Part shown: in pieces, positions 23,052-32,400 of the stretch
Numbering within the stretch: position 1 is the first letter of the stretch
Layout of the letters: the number at the start of each line of letters is the position of its first letter
Assembly (NCBI GenBank): GCA_964558655.1
Contig: CAZLEX010000014.1
Location: 1 to 39,952, forward strand
DNA from: RGIG6353 sp964558655
GTDB lineage: Bacteria; Bacillota; Clostridia; Oscillospirales; SIG627
DNA length: 39,952 nucleotides
Reading direction: 5' to 3'
Translations under genes and position numbers: made by a program
Notes under the pieces: generated by a model
Databases searched by the model: none
Seen by the model: the letters and a program-made list of their open reading frames with translations, nothing else
Told to the model about the DNA's origin: nothing

Positions 23052-24407
23052 TTATCTGTTTTTTAAAGGAACATATATTCTTTCTTCCTTTACGCTGGTA
23101 TAAGCAGGTCTTATAATTTTTCCGGAATTCTGTATTTCTTCCATTCGGTGTGCACTCCACCCAGCTATTCTCGCAACCGCAAAAATAGGCGTAAACAATT
23201 CATACGGAAGTCCCAGAATTTTATAGACCATACCCGAATAAAAATCGACATTCGCACTTACACCCTTATACATTTTTCTCTTTTCCGAGATTATTTCGGG
23301 AGCGAGTTTTTCCACAGTTTCGTAAAGCTTAAATTCTTCTTCCATTCCCTTTTCTTCCGAAAGCATTTTTGCATATGTGCGAAGAATATCGGCTCTCGGA
23401 TCGGACAGAGAATAAACGGCGTGCCCCATTCCGTATATCAGCCCCGCACGGTCGAATTCTTCTTTGTTTAATAATTTTACAAGATAATCTTTGATGGCAC
23501 CGTTATCTTTGACATTTATTTTTGACTTCATATCGTCGAACATTTGCATAACTTTAATGTTCGCGCCGCCGTGTCGAGGTCCTTTGAGAGAACCGAGTGC
23601 CGCCGAAATTGTAGAATAGGTATCCGTTCCGGAAGAAGAGACGACATGAGTTGTAAATGTCGAATTGTTTCCTCCGCCGTGTTCGGCATGGAGAACAAGA
23701 GCAAGGTCGAGAATTTTCGCTTCCAGAGGAGAATATTTTCCGTCCTCGCGAAGAATGTACAAAAGATTTTCCGCCGTATTTAATTCTTTTTTGGGGTAAT
23801 GAATAAAAAGGCTGTTATTGTTGTGATAGTGCTGATATGACTGATATCCGTATACCGCCAAAAGAGGAAACCGTGCTATAAGCTGCAAACATTGACGCAA
23901 AACATTCGGAGTCGATATATCATCGGGATTCTCGTCGTATGCGTATAAAGCAAGAACACACCGCGAAAGAATGTTCATCATATCTTTTCCGGGAGCTTTC
24001 AGTATCATATCGCGGACAAACGACGGCGGGAGGGATCGGTAAACCGAAAGTTGTTCGCAAAATTTTTTAAGTTCCCGCGTATTCGGAAGCTCCGAAAAAA
24101 GAAGAAGATATACGGTCTCTTCAAAGCCCGGACGGTTGTCGTCTATAAACCCCTGAACGATATCGCGAATGTTTATCCCTCTGTAACAGAGTTCTCCCTC
24201 ACACGGTACTTCCCTTCCGTTTTTGTCTTTCTCTTTCGCTTTTATTTTTGAAATTTCCGTAAGTCCGGCAACAACTCCGTTGCCGTTAATATCCCGTAAA
24301 CCTCTTTTTACATCATTTTGAACATACATTTCCGGAATTATATGGTTATTCGTATCCGAAAGATACGCAAGATCTCTTATATAAGGTGTTATTTCCGAAT
24401 AATTCAT
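23052..24407 (-). CDS. gltA: Si-type citrate synthase
   Basis: Condenses oxaloacetate with acetyl-CoA to citrate in the cytoplasm. The 451-residue protein is a classic Si-citrate synthase, unrelated in fold to the Re-type candidate at 2786-4150. Signatures: CEGELCYRGINIRDIV, LYLLLFSELPN, LHAEHGGGNNSTFTTHVVSS (His of the oxaloacetate site), LGSLKGPRHGGANIKVM, GLIYGMGHAVYSLSDPRA (catalytic His), VDFYSGMVYKILGLP (catalytic Asp region normally near here) and ARIAGWSAHRMEEI. The N-terminal 45 residues are longer than in GltA of E. coli, as in other clostridial proteins. 2-Methylcitrate synthase is an alternative, since the families overlap. It is monocistronic with a weak extended -10 promoter and a strong terminator. 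Confidence 0.93.
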   Translation of the reverse strand: MNYSEITPYIRDLAYLSDTNNHIIPEMYVQNDVKRGLRDINGNGVVAGLTEISKIKAKEKDKNGREVPCEGELCYRGINIRDIVQGFIDDNRPGFEETVYLLLFSELPNTRELKKFCEQLSVYRSLPPSFVRDMILKAPGKDMMNILSRCVLALYAYDENPDDISTPNVLRQCLQLIARFPLLAVYGYQSYQHYHNNNSLFIHYPKKELNTAENLLYILREDGKYSPLEAKILDLALVLHAEHGGGNNSTFTTHVVSSSGTDTYSTISAALGSLKGPRHGGANIKVMQMFDDMKSKINVKDNGAIKDYLVKLLNKEEFDRAGLIYGMGHAVYSLSDPRADILRTYAKMLSEEKGMEEEFKLYETVEKLAPEIISEKRKMYKGVSANVDFYSGMVYKILGLPYELFTPIFAVARIAGWSAHRMEEIQNSGKIIRPAYTSVKEERIYVPLKNR

Positions 24408-24440
24408 CTTTTTTCTCCTTTGCTAAAACTCTTAAAAGAT

Positions 24441-24469
24441 ATTTTACCATAAATTTGTTAAAAAATCTA
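24441..24469 (-). promoter_or_regulatory. weak promoter of the Si-citrate synthase gene
   Basis: Minus-strand extended -10 TGGTAAAAT (hexamer 24441-24446) with a poor -35 TAGATT (24464-24469) at 17 bases, 35 bases before the ATG. Confidence 0.35.
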
Positions 24470-24531
24470 TACTTTATGCGGTAATTTCACTATTTGTTAT
24501 TTTTTACATGTAAATTCCATATTCTACATTT

Positions 24532-24562
24532 ATGTTTACAATTTGTCAAAATTATGGTATAA
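24532..24562 (+). promoter_or_regulatory. promoter formed at the left edge of repeat copy B
   Basis: -35 TTTACA in unique sequence at about 24534-24539, 17-base spacer, extended -10 TGGTATAAT (24555-24563) that belongs to the repeat. Confidence 0.45.
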
Positions 24563-24722
24563 TAATCTCAAACCGACGCGGTGGAACGCCGTCGAAATGC
24601 TAACGCATTTAAAAATTTTCAAATTTTGTTTGAGAACATTGTATCATTAAACCGGTCGCACTGCGGTGCGACGACGGCTACGCCGACTTCAAAGGCTATC
24701 GCCTTTGGGTTTATGGTATAAT
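24555..24722 (+). repeat. dispersed structured repeat, copy B
   Basis: Occupies the middle of the 368-base gap between citrate synthase and the YfhO gene. From TGGTATAAT (24555-24563) to TGGTATAAT (24714-24722) it matches copy A nearly base for base, including the GTCGCAC-TGCG-GTGCGAC hairpin and the CAAAGGC/GCCTTTG hairpin, whose loop is TATC here and TTTC in copy A. The first hairpin has lost one base of its stem. The second TATAAT would give the downstream gene a leader of about 45 bases. Both copies lie in the same orientation just before a plus-strand gene. Confidence 0.85.
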
Positions 24723-24775
24723 ACCACTTGAAACCGTTATAAAGACTATTATTATATTACTGCAAAGGAAAAATC

Positions 24776-27160
24776 ATGGAAAACTTAAATAAAAAGAAAT
24801 ATTCGCCGTCGGGCAAGACTCTCGTTATCGGTGCCTTACTGTCGGCACTCGTAGGATTTTTGGCGTTTTTACCGATAACGCTTCATCACAACGGGCAGTA
24901 TGTCGAATACGGTGACTATTTTATTCAATACGTCCCCTTCATAAAAGAACTCAAGCGAATGATAGCTTCGGGAGACCTGTCATGGAGCTGGAATTCCTTT
25001 TTGGGCGACAGTTTTGTAGAAGCGTATTCCTACTACACCGTTTTTAATCCGTTCGCATATATTGCCGCACTCTTCCCCATGAAGTATCTTCTGTGGGTGA
25101 CTTTGGGCATAACTCTTTTAAAATTTTCTCTTGCAACCGTCTCGGCAACCCTCTTTATACGCCGTTTCACAAACAAAGACGCTTACGCACTCATAGGAGC
25201 GTTCCTCTATACTTTTTCGGGATTTACCTTCGTAAATACATATTTTTACTTTTTCGTCGATGTCATCGCACTGTTCCCGTTTATTCTTTGGGGTATCGAA
25301 AAAATCATTAATAAAGAAAGCTTTATCCCCTACATTGCGGCAATATTCGTAAATCTCTCGATGAACTTTTATATGTTCATCTGTTCGGCTCTGATAACGC
25401 TGATTTATGTTTTTTTCCGCCTGGAGCTCTGGCGTATAAGAAATTTCAAGACAAATTTCCGTCCGCTGCTCACAATAAGTCTTTGCACGCTTGCGGGATT
25501 CGGACTGTCGTCTTTCGCACTCTTTCCGTCGCTCAAGGCTATTTTGCGTTCTCCGAAAGCCGCCTCAAGTATAGGCGTCAAAATTAAACTTCTTTTCTGG
25601 GCACAGAAATTTCTCGACCATATACGCACTCTCATCTCTCCCGTAGAAAGCAATATGCACCACCTCTTCTACAACGGAAGTCTGTGGAGTTCGACCGGTG
25701 TATATCTTCCGATTTTCGGATCGTTCGCCGCTCTGTATTACGCCGTCAAAAAGCGTAACTTCATCTCGCTTACCTGTATTTTTTTAACCGTCTGCTATTT
25801 TGTGCCGGCACTCAACTCGGCTTTTTCCCTTTATACATCTACCTATTACACACGCTGGTTACACGGTATGGCTCTCATGTTTTCACTCGCCACCGCCGTC
25901 TCTCTTGAAAGTGCCGAAGAAAAAGGGGTTCCCCCTTTCAGCAAAAAAATGCTTTCGGGATACACAATTTTTACATCAGTCATACTTATTTTCCCAACTG
26001 TAATAGACATTCTTTACTATTTCGGAATAAATCTTACCTCTCCCGTTGCCAACGCCTGCACCACGAAATTTTTCATGGGATATCCTGCGCTCTTCACAAT
26101 TCTTGCCCTTACCGCTCTGAATTTTGCGGGGCTTTGGTACATAGTAAAGGCGAAAAACATTTCGCACTCCACCCTTACCGTCATGGTTTTGTTCGCCTGC
26201 TTTCTGAATTTTGCCGTATACAATGCTCTCAACTACGACCGACACGAAGCCGACAGCGCTTACTATTCCAATGCACAGTACTACGAAAAGACGCTCTCAA
26301 CCGATGAAGAGGAGGCGGAATATCGCTTTGAATACCGAATTGACCACCCCTCCGAAATAAGAAATTACGGTCTTTTCAAAAACAAGGCGAGCGTCAACTA
26401 TTTTAACAGCCTGCAAAATCCCTCATCGGCGTACTTTGCCGAAAGAGTGGGTATCGGTGAAGTAATTTGGGACACTATCCTTTTAACGCCCGCTGAGGGA
26501 GCCGAATACTCAAATGCTCTTCTCAGTGTAAAGTATTTCTATGATTACGACACAAACTGTGCCCCTGACAGCCAATACTACACATACATAGGAAATGAAA
26601 ACGGCGTCGATATCTGGGAAAACAACAATTATATACCGATGGGTATGACATACGACACTTATGTTTTGGAAAGTCTTGTAGACGAACTTGACACAACCGA
26701 GCGTGCTCACGCACTCCTGTCTTCCCTCGCAATAAAACCGGAAGATGAAGACACTGTCGCAAAGTATCTCAATAAAGCCGCTTCTCTCGGAACAGAAAAA
26801 TCCCTTGAAGAACTTTCCGAAGAAAGACGGCGTTGCACATGCGACACTTTTGTCGGGACTTCAAGCGGATTTACAGCCGAAATAACTCTCGAATCCGATA
26901 ATATTGTCTTTTTCTCCGTTCCATATGACGATGGATTTGAGGTAACGGTAAATTCCGAAAAAGCAGAAGTAATACAGGTAAATTACTCTCTCATGGGAGT
27001 TGTCTGTCCGAGCGGAAAATGCACCATAACTGCCGTTTATCACACATCTTCGGTCAAATACGGCTTTATTCCCTCAATCGTCACGCTCGTTATACTTGTT
27101 ACCGTATGTACCGTAAAAACTTACAAAAGGAAAAAGAAAAATGACTGTCCTGCCCAATGA
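24776..27160 (+). CDS. YfhO-family multi-pass membrane protein (GT-C-like)
   Basis: A 794-residue membrane protein of the YfhO family. The N-terminal 490 residues hold about 12-13 helices beginning with LVIGALLSALVGFLAFLPITL. A first extracellular loop (HHNGQYVEYGDYFIQYVPFIKELKRMIASGDLSWSWNSFLGDSFVEAYSYYTVFNPF) carries the acidic GDYFIQ segment where YfhO and related GT-C enzymes have catalytic Asp/Glu. Residues about 495-765 are an extracellular domain, then a final helix and a KRKKK tail. B. subtilis YfhO has been tied to glycosylation of lipoteichoic acid, from memory of that work; here the substrate is unknown. It overlaps the next gene by 20 bases. The repeat element lies immediately upstream and probably supplies the promoter. 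Confidence 0.92.
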   Translation: MENLNKKKYSPSGKTLVIGALLSALVGFLAFLPITLHHNGQYVEYGDYFIQYVPFIKELKRMIASGDLSWSWNSFLGDSFVEAYSYYTVFNPFAYIAALFPMKYLLWVTLGITLLKFSLATVSATLFIRRFTNKDAYALIGAFLYTFSGFTFVNTYFYFFVDVIALFPFILWGIEKIINKESFIPYIAAIFVNLSMNFYMFICSALITLIYVFFRLELWRIRNFKTNFRPLLTISLCTLAGFGLSSFALFPSLKAILRSPKAASSIGVKIKLLFWAQKFLDHIRTLISPVESNMHHLFYNGSLWSSTGVYLPIFGSFAALYYAVKKRNFISLTCIFLTVCYFVPALNSAFSLYTSTYYTRWLHGMALMFSLATAVSLESAEEKGVPPFSKKMLSGYTIFTSVILIFPTVIDILYYFGINLTSPVANACTTKFFMGYPALFTILALTALNFAGLWYIVKAKNISHSTLTVMVLFACFLNFAVYNALNYDRHEADSAYYSNAQYYEKTLSTDEEEAEYRFEYRIDHPSEIRNYGLFKNKASVNYFNSLQNPSSAYFAERVGIGEVIWDTILLTPAEGAEYSNALLSVKYFYDYDTNCAPDSQYYTYIGNENGVDIWENNNYIPMGMTYDTYVLESLVDELDTTERAHALLSSLAIKPEDEDTVAKYLNKAASLGTEKSLEELSEERRRCTCDTFVGTSSGFTAEITLESDNIVFFSVPYDDGFEVTVNSEKAEVIQVNYSLMGVVCPSGKCTITAVYHTSSVKYGFIPSIVTLVILVTVCTVKTYKRKKKNDCPAQ

Positions 27161-28484
27161 ACTGTATCTTAAAAGAATGAAAGACCTGCTCGGCGGAGAA
27201 TATGGGGAGTATCTGGAATCCCTTTCCTCCCCTCCCGTGCGAGCTCTCCGTTTTAACCCGAAAAAAGCGACCTCCCGTCACCGTGAAGTCCTTTCGCCTT
27301 ATCTTATGTCGCCGCTTGAGTTTCAGGAGGGCGGATACACTTTTTCCTGCGATTCCATAGGGCTTCACCCCTATCATCATGCGGGCATTATCTATGTTCA
27401 GGAACCGAGTGCCATGACTCCTGTAAACGCTCTTGACATCAAACCGAATTTCCGTGTTCTCGATGTATGTGCTTCACCCGGCGGAAAAACAACTCAGGTT
27501 GCCGAGAGGTTGGAGGACGGGTTTATTGTTTCCAACGAAATCGTATTCCCCCGTGCAAAAGTTCTTTCGGGAAACATTGAACGGCTCGGACTGAAAAACG
27601 CTGTCGTCACCTGTACCGATTCCGAAACTCTCGCCGATATATTCGGTTCCTTTTTCGATTTGGTGATTGCCGATGTTCCCTGTTCGGGAGAGGGAATGTT
27701 CCGCAAAGAGCCTGCTGCGGTAAGCGAATGGAGCGAAGAGGGAGTAAAGTTTTGTGCCGCACGGGGAGCGAATATTCTGCACAACGCCTCCGTCTGCGTC
27801 AAAGAAGGCGGTTATCTCCTTTATTCCACCTGCACATTTTCCCTTGAAGAAAATGAGGACAATGTATCTCGCTTTCTCGCCTCTCACCCTGAATTTTCTC
27901 TTGTTTCTCCCACCGCCCGTGCTCTTTCGGCGTCCTGCGAAAGTTTTACGCACACTTACGCACGCCGTATTATGCCGCACAAGTTCTGCGGTGAGGGACA
28001 GTTTTTCGCACTGTTTCAAAAAAGTGCTTCAGGTATTCCCTATATTCCAAAGATAAAATTTTCTCTTCAAAAACCGTCCGGTGAAGAAATGAAAATTATC
28101 GACGGCTTTTTCGACAAATATCTCACCTGCCGTCCCGACGGAATAATCGCCCGCTTCAAAGACACTTTCGTGCTCCTGCCCGAAAATCTCCCCGTTCCCG
28201 AAAAAATCACCTACTCTTGCGGAGTATCTTTGGGACGGATAGAAAAGGGTATCTTTCACCCGCACCGTCACTTATTTTCTTCACTCGGTTCTCTTTTTGC
28301 CGAAAGACTTGACTTTTCCTATGACGCACCCGAAATGCAGATGTATCTTCACGGAGACGCTTTCCCCGTCTCTTCCGGAAACTCCTGGTCTGCCGTATGC
28401 GTCGACGGCGTCTCTCTCGGCGGTGCGAAAATAAGCTTGAGCATTGCCAAGAATCACTACCCGAAAGGCTTGAGAAACAATTAA
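27141..28484 (+). CDS. rRNA (cytosine-C5-)-methyltransferase, RsmF-like
   Basis: A 447-residue AdoMet-dependent RNA m5C methyltransferase of the NOL1/NOP2/Sun family. The catalytic domain is clear: YVQEPSAMTPVNAL, motif I VLDVCASPGGKTTQVAERL, then VIADVPCSGEGMFRKEP with the PC catalytic motif, and LLYSTCTFSLEENEDNVSRFL with the TC cysteine nucleophile. After about residue 280 a C-terminal domain with a PUA-like arrangement (VSLGRIEKGIFHPHRHLF, LDFSYDAPEMQMYLHGDAFP, AKNHYPKGLRNN) matches RsmF-type proteins of Firmicutes. The target C in 16S rRNA is not readable. It is coupled to the YfhO gene by a 20-base overlap. Confidence 0.92.
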   Translation: MTVLPNELYLKRMKDLLGGEYGEYLESLSSPPVRALRFNPKKATSRHREVLSPYLMSPLEFQEGGYTFSCDSIGLHPYHHAGIIYVQEPSAMTPVNALDIKPNFRVLDVCASPGGKTTQVAERLEDGFIVSNEIVFPRAKVLSGNIERLGLKNAVVTCTDSETLADIFGSFFDLVIADVPCSGEGMFRKEPAAVSEWSEEGVKFCAARGANILHNASVCVKEGGYLLYSTCTFSLEENEDNVSRFLASHPEFSLVSPTARALSASCESFTHTYARRIMPHKFCGEGQFFALFQKSASGIPYIPKIKFSLQKPSGEEMKIIDGFFDKYLTCRPDGIIARFKDTFVLLPENLPVPEKITYSCGVSLGRIEKGIFHPHRHLFSSLGSLFAERLDFSYDAPEMQMYLHGDAFPVSSGNSWSAVCVDGVSLGGAKISLSIAKNHYPKGLRNN

Positions 28485-28600
28485 TGTATTATTTCCTTTT
28501 TTCACCTTTTGTCTATACGGCATTTTAATAAAAACCGACAAGCCTGATAAAATTTTACTTAAGCTTTTTCAAAAGGCTTACAAAGCTCCCGGAATAAGAG

Positions 28601-28628
28601 CAGTCCGCAAGTTGCAACTTGCGGACTG
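28601..28628. terminator. 28-bp perfect palindrome between convergent genes
   Basis: Fourteen bases each way without interruption (arm CAGTCCGCAAGTTG), starting immediately after the stop of the subtilase gene and followed on the plus strand by TTAATTTTT. It can stop transcription arriving from the methyltransferase gene (stop at 28484) and may also protect the 3' end of the opposite transcript; the minus side lacks a T-run. Confidence 0.62.
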
Positions 28629-29438
28629 TTAATTTTTCGGAAAGAAAAAATCTTCTGCTTCCGTAATAATTTCAGCGTACAGCTCTTCGGGAGTACATTT
28701 CTTTTCGGCAAGAATCTTCGCCGCAAAAGCCGAGACATAAGCCGATGAAAAAGAAGTGCCGCTTGTACCGTAAGGAACGCCGTTTTTTGAAGAAAGCATA
28801 ATGTCCTCTCCGGGAGCAAGTACCTGTGCCGTATCCTGTGAAAAATAAGAACGGTTTCCGTTTTTGTCGCAGGAACCTACGGCAAGCACACTGTCATAAG
28901 ACGCCGGATAATAAGGTCTGCCGTTTTCACCGCCGTTTCCCACAGCAGCAATTATGGGAATTCCGTTTTCTTCGGCATAAGAGACCGCCGCTCTCAAGAC
29001 ACTGTCATCGCTGTGAATTCCGAGACTGACATTAATAATATCGGCGTGATAAATGTCAATGCTGTCACGGATTGCCCGTGCCAACACTTCGGGGGAGACG
29101 CTTTGTACATCTCCTTCACATTTCGTTGCAATAACAAGAGGAATTATGTACGCATCCGGTGCGATACCCGTAACACCGGCACTCTCCGAGCCCAAAATCA
29201 CGCTTGCCGCCGCCGTGCCGTGATTAACCAAATCCTCCGTGTCCTCAGTATAGGTAACATAGTTGTAACCCGCCAGAATATGAGTACTGTCAATGGCAAG
29301 AGACGAAACTCCCGTATCCAGCAGAGCGATTTTTACGGGTTTGAAATCTTCACCCGTCAAAACATTTCTGTCATCGGAATTTACATGACAGGATGTCAAA
29401 AACAGCATGAATAAAAGAAAAAATAAAAGCTTTTTCAC
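28629..29438 (-). CDS. subtilisin-family (S8) serine protease lipoprotein
   Basis: A 269-residue exported protease. The signal ends at LFLTSC with the lipidated Cys17. The catalytic domain is compact and contains the full S8 triad in order: D41 in LLDTGVSS, H73 in NHGTAA, S229 in GTSFSS; N168 in AAVGNGGENG serves the oxyanion hole. There is no long prodomain; only about 20 residues separate the lipobox from the catalytic domain, so it may be active without maturation or act as an anchored housekeeping protease. It begins with GTG at 29438 with AAGGAG 7 bases upstream. It follows the 2097-residue dockerin gene after a hairpin, in the same direction, and could process that protein or its partners (inference). 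Confidence 0.9.
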   Translation of the reverse strand: MKKLLFFLLFMLFLTSCHVNSDDRNVLTGEDFKPVKIALLDTGVSSLAIDSTHILAGYNYVTYTEDTEDLVNHGTAAASVILGSESAGVTGIAPDAYIIPLVIATKCEGDVQSVSPEVLARAIRDSIDIYHADIINVSLGIHSDDSVLRAAVSYAEENGIPIIAAVGNGGENGRPYYPASYDSVLAVGSCDKNGNRSYFSQDTAQVLAPGEDIMLSSKNGVPYGTSGTSFSSAYVSAFAAKILAEKKCTPEELYAEIITEAEDFFFPKN

Positions 29439-29452
29439 AAATTGGCTCCTTG

Positions 29453-29485
29453 TTTACAGGGCTTCCGCAAGGGAAGCCCTGTAAA
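29453..29485 (-). terminator. strong hairpin between dockerin gene and subtilase gene
   Basis: Perfect 14-base stem (arm TTTACAGGGCTTCC, 29453-29466, and its complement 29472-29485; loop GCAAG), 5 bases past the stop of the giant gene. No T-run follows on the minus strand; the next bases are the AAGGAG of the subtilase. It is more likely an RNA-stabilising or processing hairpin than a full terminator. Confidence 0.6.
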
Positions 29486-29489
29486 ACTT

Positions 29490-32400
29490 TTACTGTTTTG
29501 TACCTGTTTGGGTATTGATATTGCCGTTAGGCAGAGGATATCCGTCCTCTCCCGCAGTCCATACAGCGTTACAGTTATAATCATTCCACCACTCAACCCA
29601 GTTGTTAAGAGCTGAAAGCAGATTTGTATTTCCGCAGTCTGCATTGCGGCTCAGAGAGCTTGTAGCAGAGGTAAAATAAGCTGTCGATGTGCCGTCTTTT
29701 CCGTCTTCCATAGAGTCCTTTTCAGTTCCAACCGCATTGCGATAAGAACCGTTGCAGGAGGCGGAATTGTACAGATAGTAACACTGATGTACTGTACACT
29801 TCTTGTAATTTCTTCCGACAACGGCACCGACATATACGCCTGTACCATTAACGGTTCCGGTTGTATAACAGTTAAGAACATAGCCCTTTTCCTGATTCTG
29901 TCCGACAATACCCGCTACGCAGTTAACGCCTGTAACGGAACCGGTGTTAACACTGTTCATAACATTGGCATTGTTTACAATTCCCGCTATACCTCCGGTA
30001 TGGTTGTTTGTTCCCTTAACCGTGCCGTTGTTTAAATTGTTTGTCGCAATATTGCTGTCAAGAGCTCCGACAATACCGCCGGTCTGACAAACTCCGTCCA
30101 CTCTGCCGTTGTTTACACAACCGGATATTTTGAGTGCACTGTATCCCTCCGATTCACCTGCAATACCGCCGGTTCCTCCGCCGCTCTGATTGTAAGAACA
30201 TCTGCCGACAACGGTAGAATAGTTTACACAGTTTGTCACATTTCCTCTGATCCAACCGACAACGGCACCGACTTTTACCGAACCGCAAATATATGACTCG
30301 GCTACCGTCAGATTTTTAATTTCGCCGTAATAAACAAAGCCAAACAGACCTGAGGCGTATTCATCTTCCGAAGTATGCACTCCGTAAACAGTGTGGCCGT
30401 TACCGTCAAAGATACCGGCAAAATAACCGTCGGCACCGATCGGTTTCCATGCGTAATCAAGCAAGTACATATCACGGCTCAAAGTGAATGTATATCCTTC
30501 ATATGTCACTGCACCGCCGGAAGCATTTACCGTTTTGGCAAGATAAGCGAGCTGTGCCTCGTTTTCTATCGTAACGGTCTTGTTCCCTTCGTTTACGGTA
30601 AACGCTTCCGCGTGGTCTGTCCAAAATTCAGATGTGTCGTTCTTTATCGTCCGAACTGTTGCGGACAGATACTTTGTATGAGTATAATCATAATAGTTGG
30701 GATCTCCCGTAACCGTGAAGGTCAGTGCGTATTCCGTATCGGGCAAAAGATTGATTATACGGGCGTTTTTATTCGCCGATGTTGCCTGTGATTTTCCTCC
30801 TTCGGAAAGAATGACAATGTTGCCCTGTATGTTTGATGCAGTAAATACGACCTTAGTATTTTCAGCGTCAAAATCGTCAATGCTGTCGGGATCAAGACGC
30901 ATTTCAATGTAATTCAGTCCGCTCTTTAACGAAGAGGTCAAGAGGTCGGCGTTCGCAAAGGCTTCAGGCGAGCGAGTCGCTTTATCAACAGTGATGACAG
31001 CAGTGTAAATCTGCTCGAACTTTGCATAATCGTTGTCGGCAGGACGGCTGACAACAACATCGTAAGTGCCCGCATTAACGGGCAGACCTTCCTCGTACTC
31101 GGAATTGCCCTGACGCATATATTTCAATGTAAAGTCGCTTAAGCCGTAGCTCTCGCCTTCTTCGGCGGCAAAACTGTAAAGCACCTCATGAGACACACCT
31201 TTTGAATAAGTAGCCTTTTCGGCGTCACCGAAATCAAACACGCTCTTCGGAATTGTTTTTAAAAGTTTCCATCGGGCGTACAGAGTTGTATCCTGCGTAA
31301 CGGTTACCTTTGTGTCACAAGTTACCTGTGTGCCACCCTCACGGGCTGTAAAGTATCCGATAAATCCGTATCCCGACCTCGACGGCAGTGGCAAGTCCTG
31401 ATAAATACCGTCATAGGTAACGGTCTTTGTACCGTTATCTTCGTCCGTCCACGCATCTCCGCCGTTTACATTAAAGGTAATCTTATATGTATTTGCCTCC
31501 CATTTTGCCCACAAATGCACATCTTCTTCGGGCATGAGCCTTTCGTTAAACTTTACCGTCAGCATTTCGTCGGAATACCAGCCTTTAAAGGTATATCCTT
31601 CGCGTTCGCTCGTCGGCAGAGTCCCTATCAGACTTCCCACGATACGCTCTGTTTCACTCACACGACTTCCGCCGTTTTCATTGAAAGATATTGTATATTT
31701 CTCGCCTACTATATCGCTACATTCGACATTATAGGTTACGGCAGAGTAAACAGGACTTATATCGGGGGAGATATTCTTAACCATCATACCGTACCATGCA
31801 ACAGTCTTATTGAAATCGTAAGAGGAAAGTGTACCTTTTCTTATACGCTCCGAATATTCCGGTATTTGTGCCCCGGTAAATGTGTATGTGACAAGAACCG
31901 AGTCGTCGGTATATTCGGCAGTTGCCCTGACATTTCCGTCGGCAATAGCAGCTGCCGTTTTTTTCGTAACCGGCTGTGTCAAATCGATAACTTCCGTAAT
32001 GGCATTCCCGTCTTTATCTGTACCTACCGTAACGGTGGAATTTGTCACAACCTTTGAAAACTTCGTGAATTTCGCCACAGTAGGATCATCATTCGAAATG
32101 TTTATTCCCGTGTCGAGCAAAGAAGTGAAGTCGAACGCCTCGCCGTAACGGGTTGTAAATGTTCTGCTCTCACAGGTACCGTCCGCATTGTAAATATTAT
32201 CTACGGTAACCGAATAAGGCGTGTATTCGACATTGCAGTCAAAGGAAGTGTTTTCTATAATCGAAGTTGTAGTGCCGGCAGTGCCGAAACACTCAAAATT
32301 GCTGTATTTCGCACTGTCATAGCCGATAATTTCCTTTATCTCTTCTTCTGTCGGCAATGTAAATTCCTGATTTTTAACTACACGCTTGCTCCATACCGTC

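Noticed and set aside
28485..28600. A small gene between the methyltransferase and the convergent palindrome
   Set aside because: No frame with a start site and ribosome binding site was seen; the stretch is A/T-rich with a weak AAGC/GCTT hairpin only.
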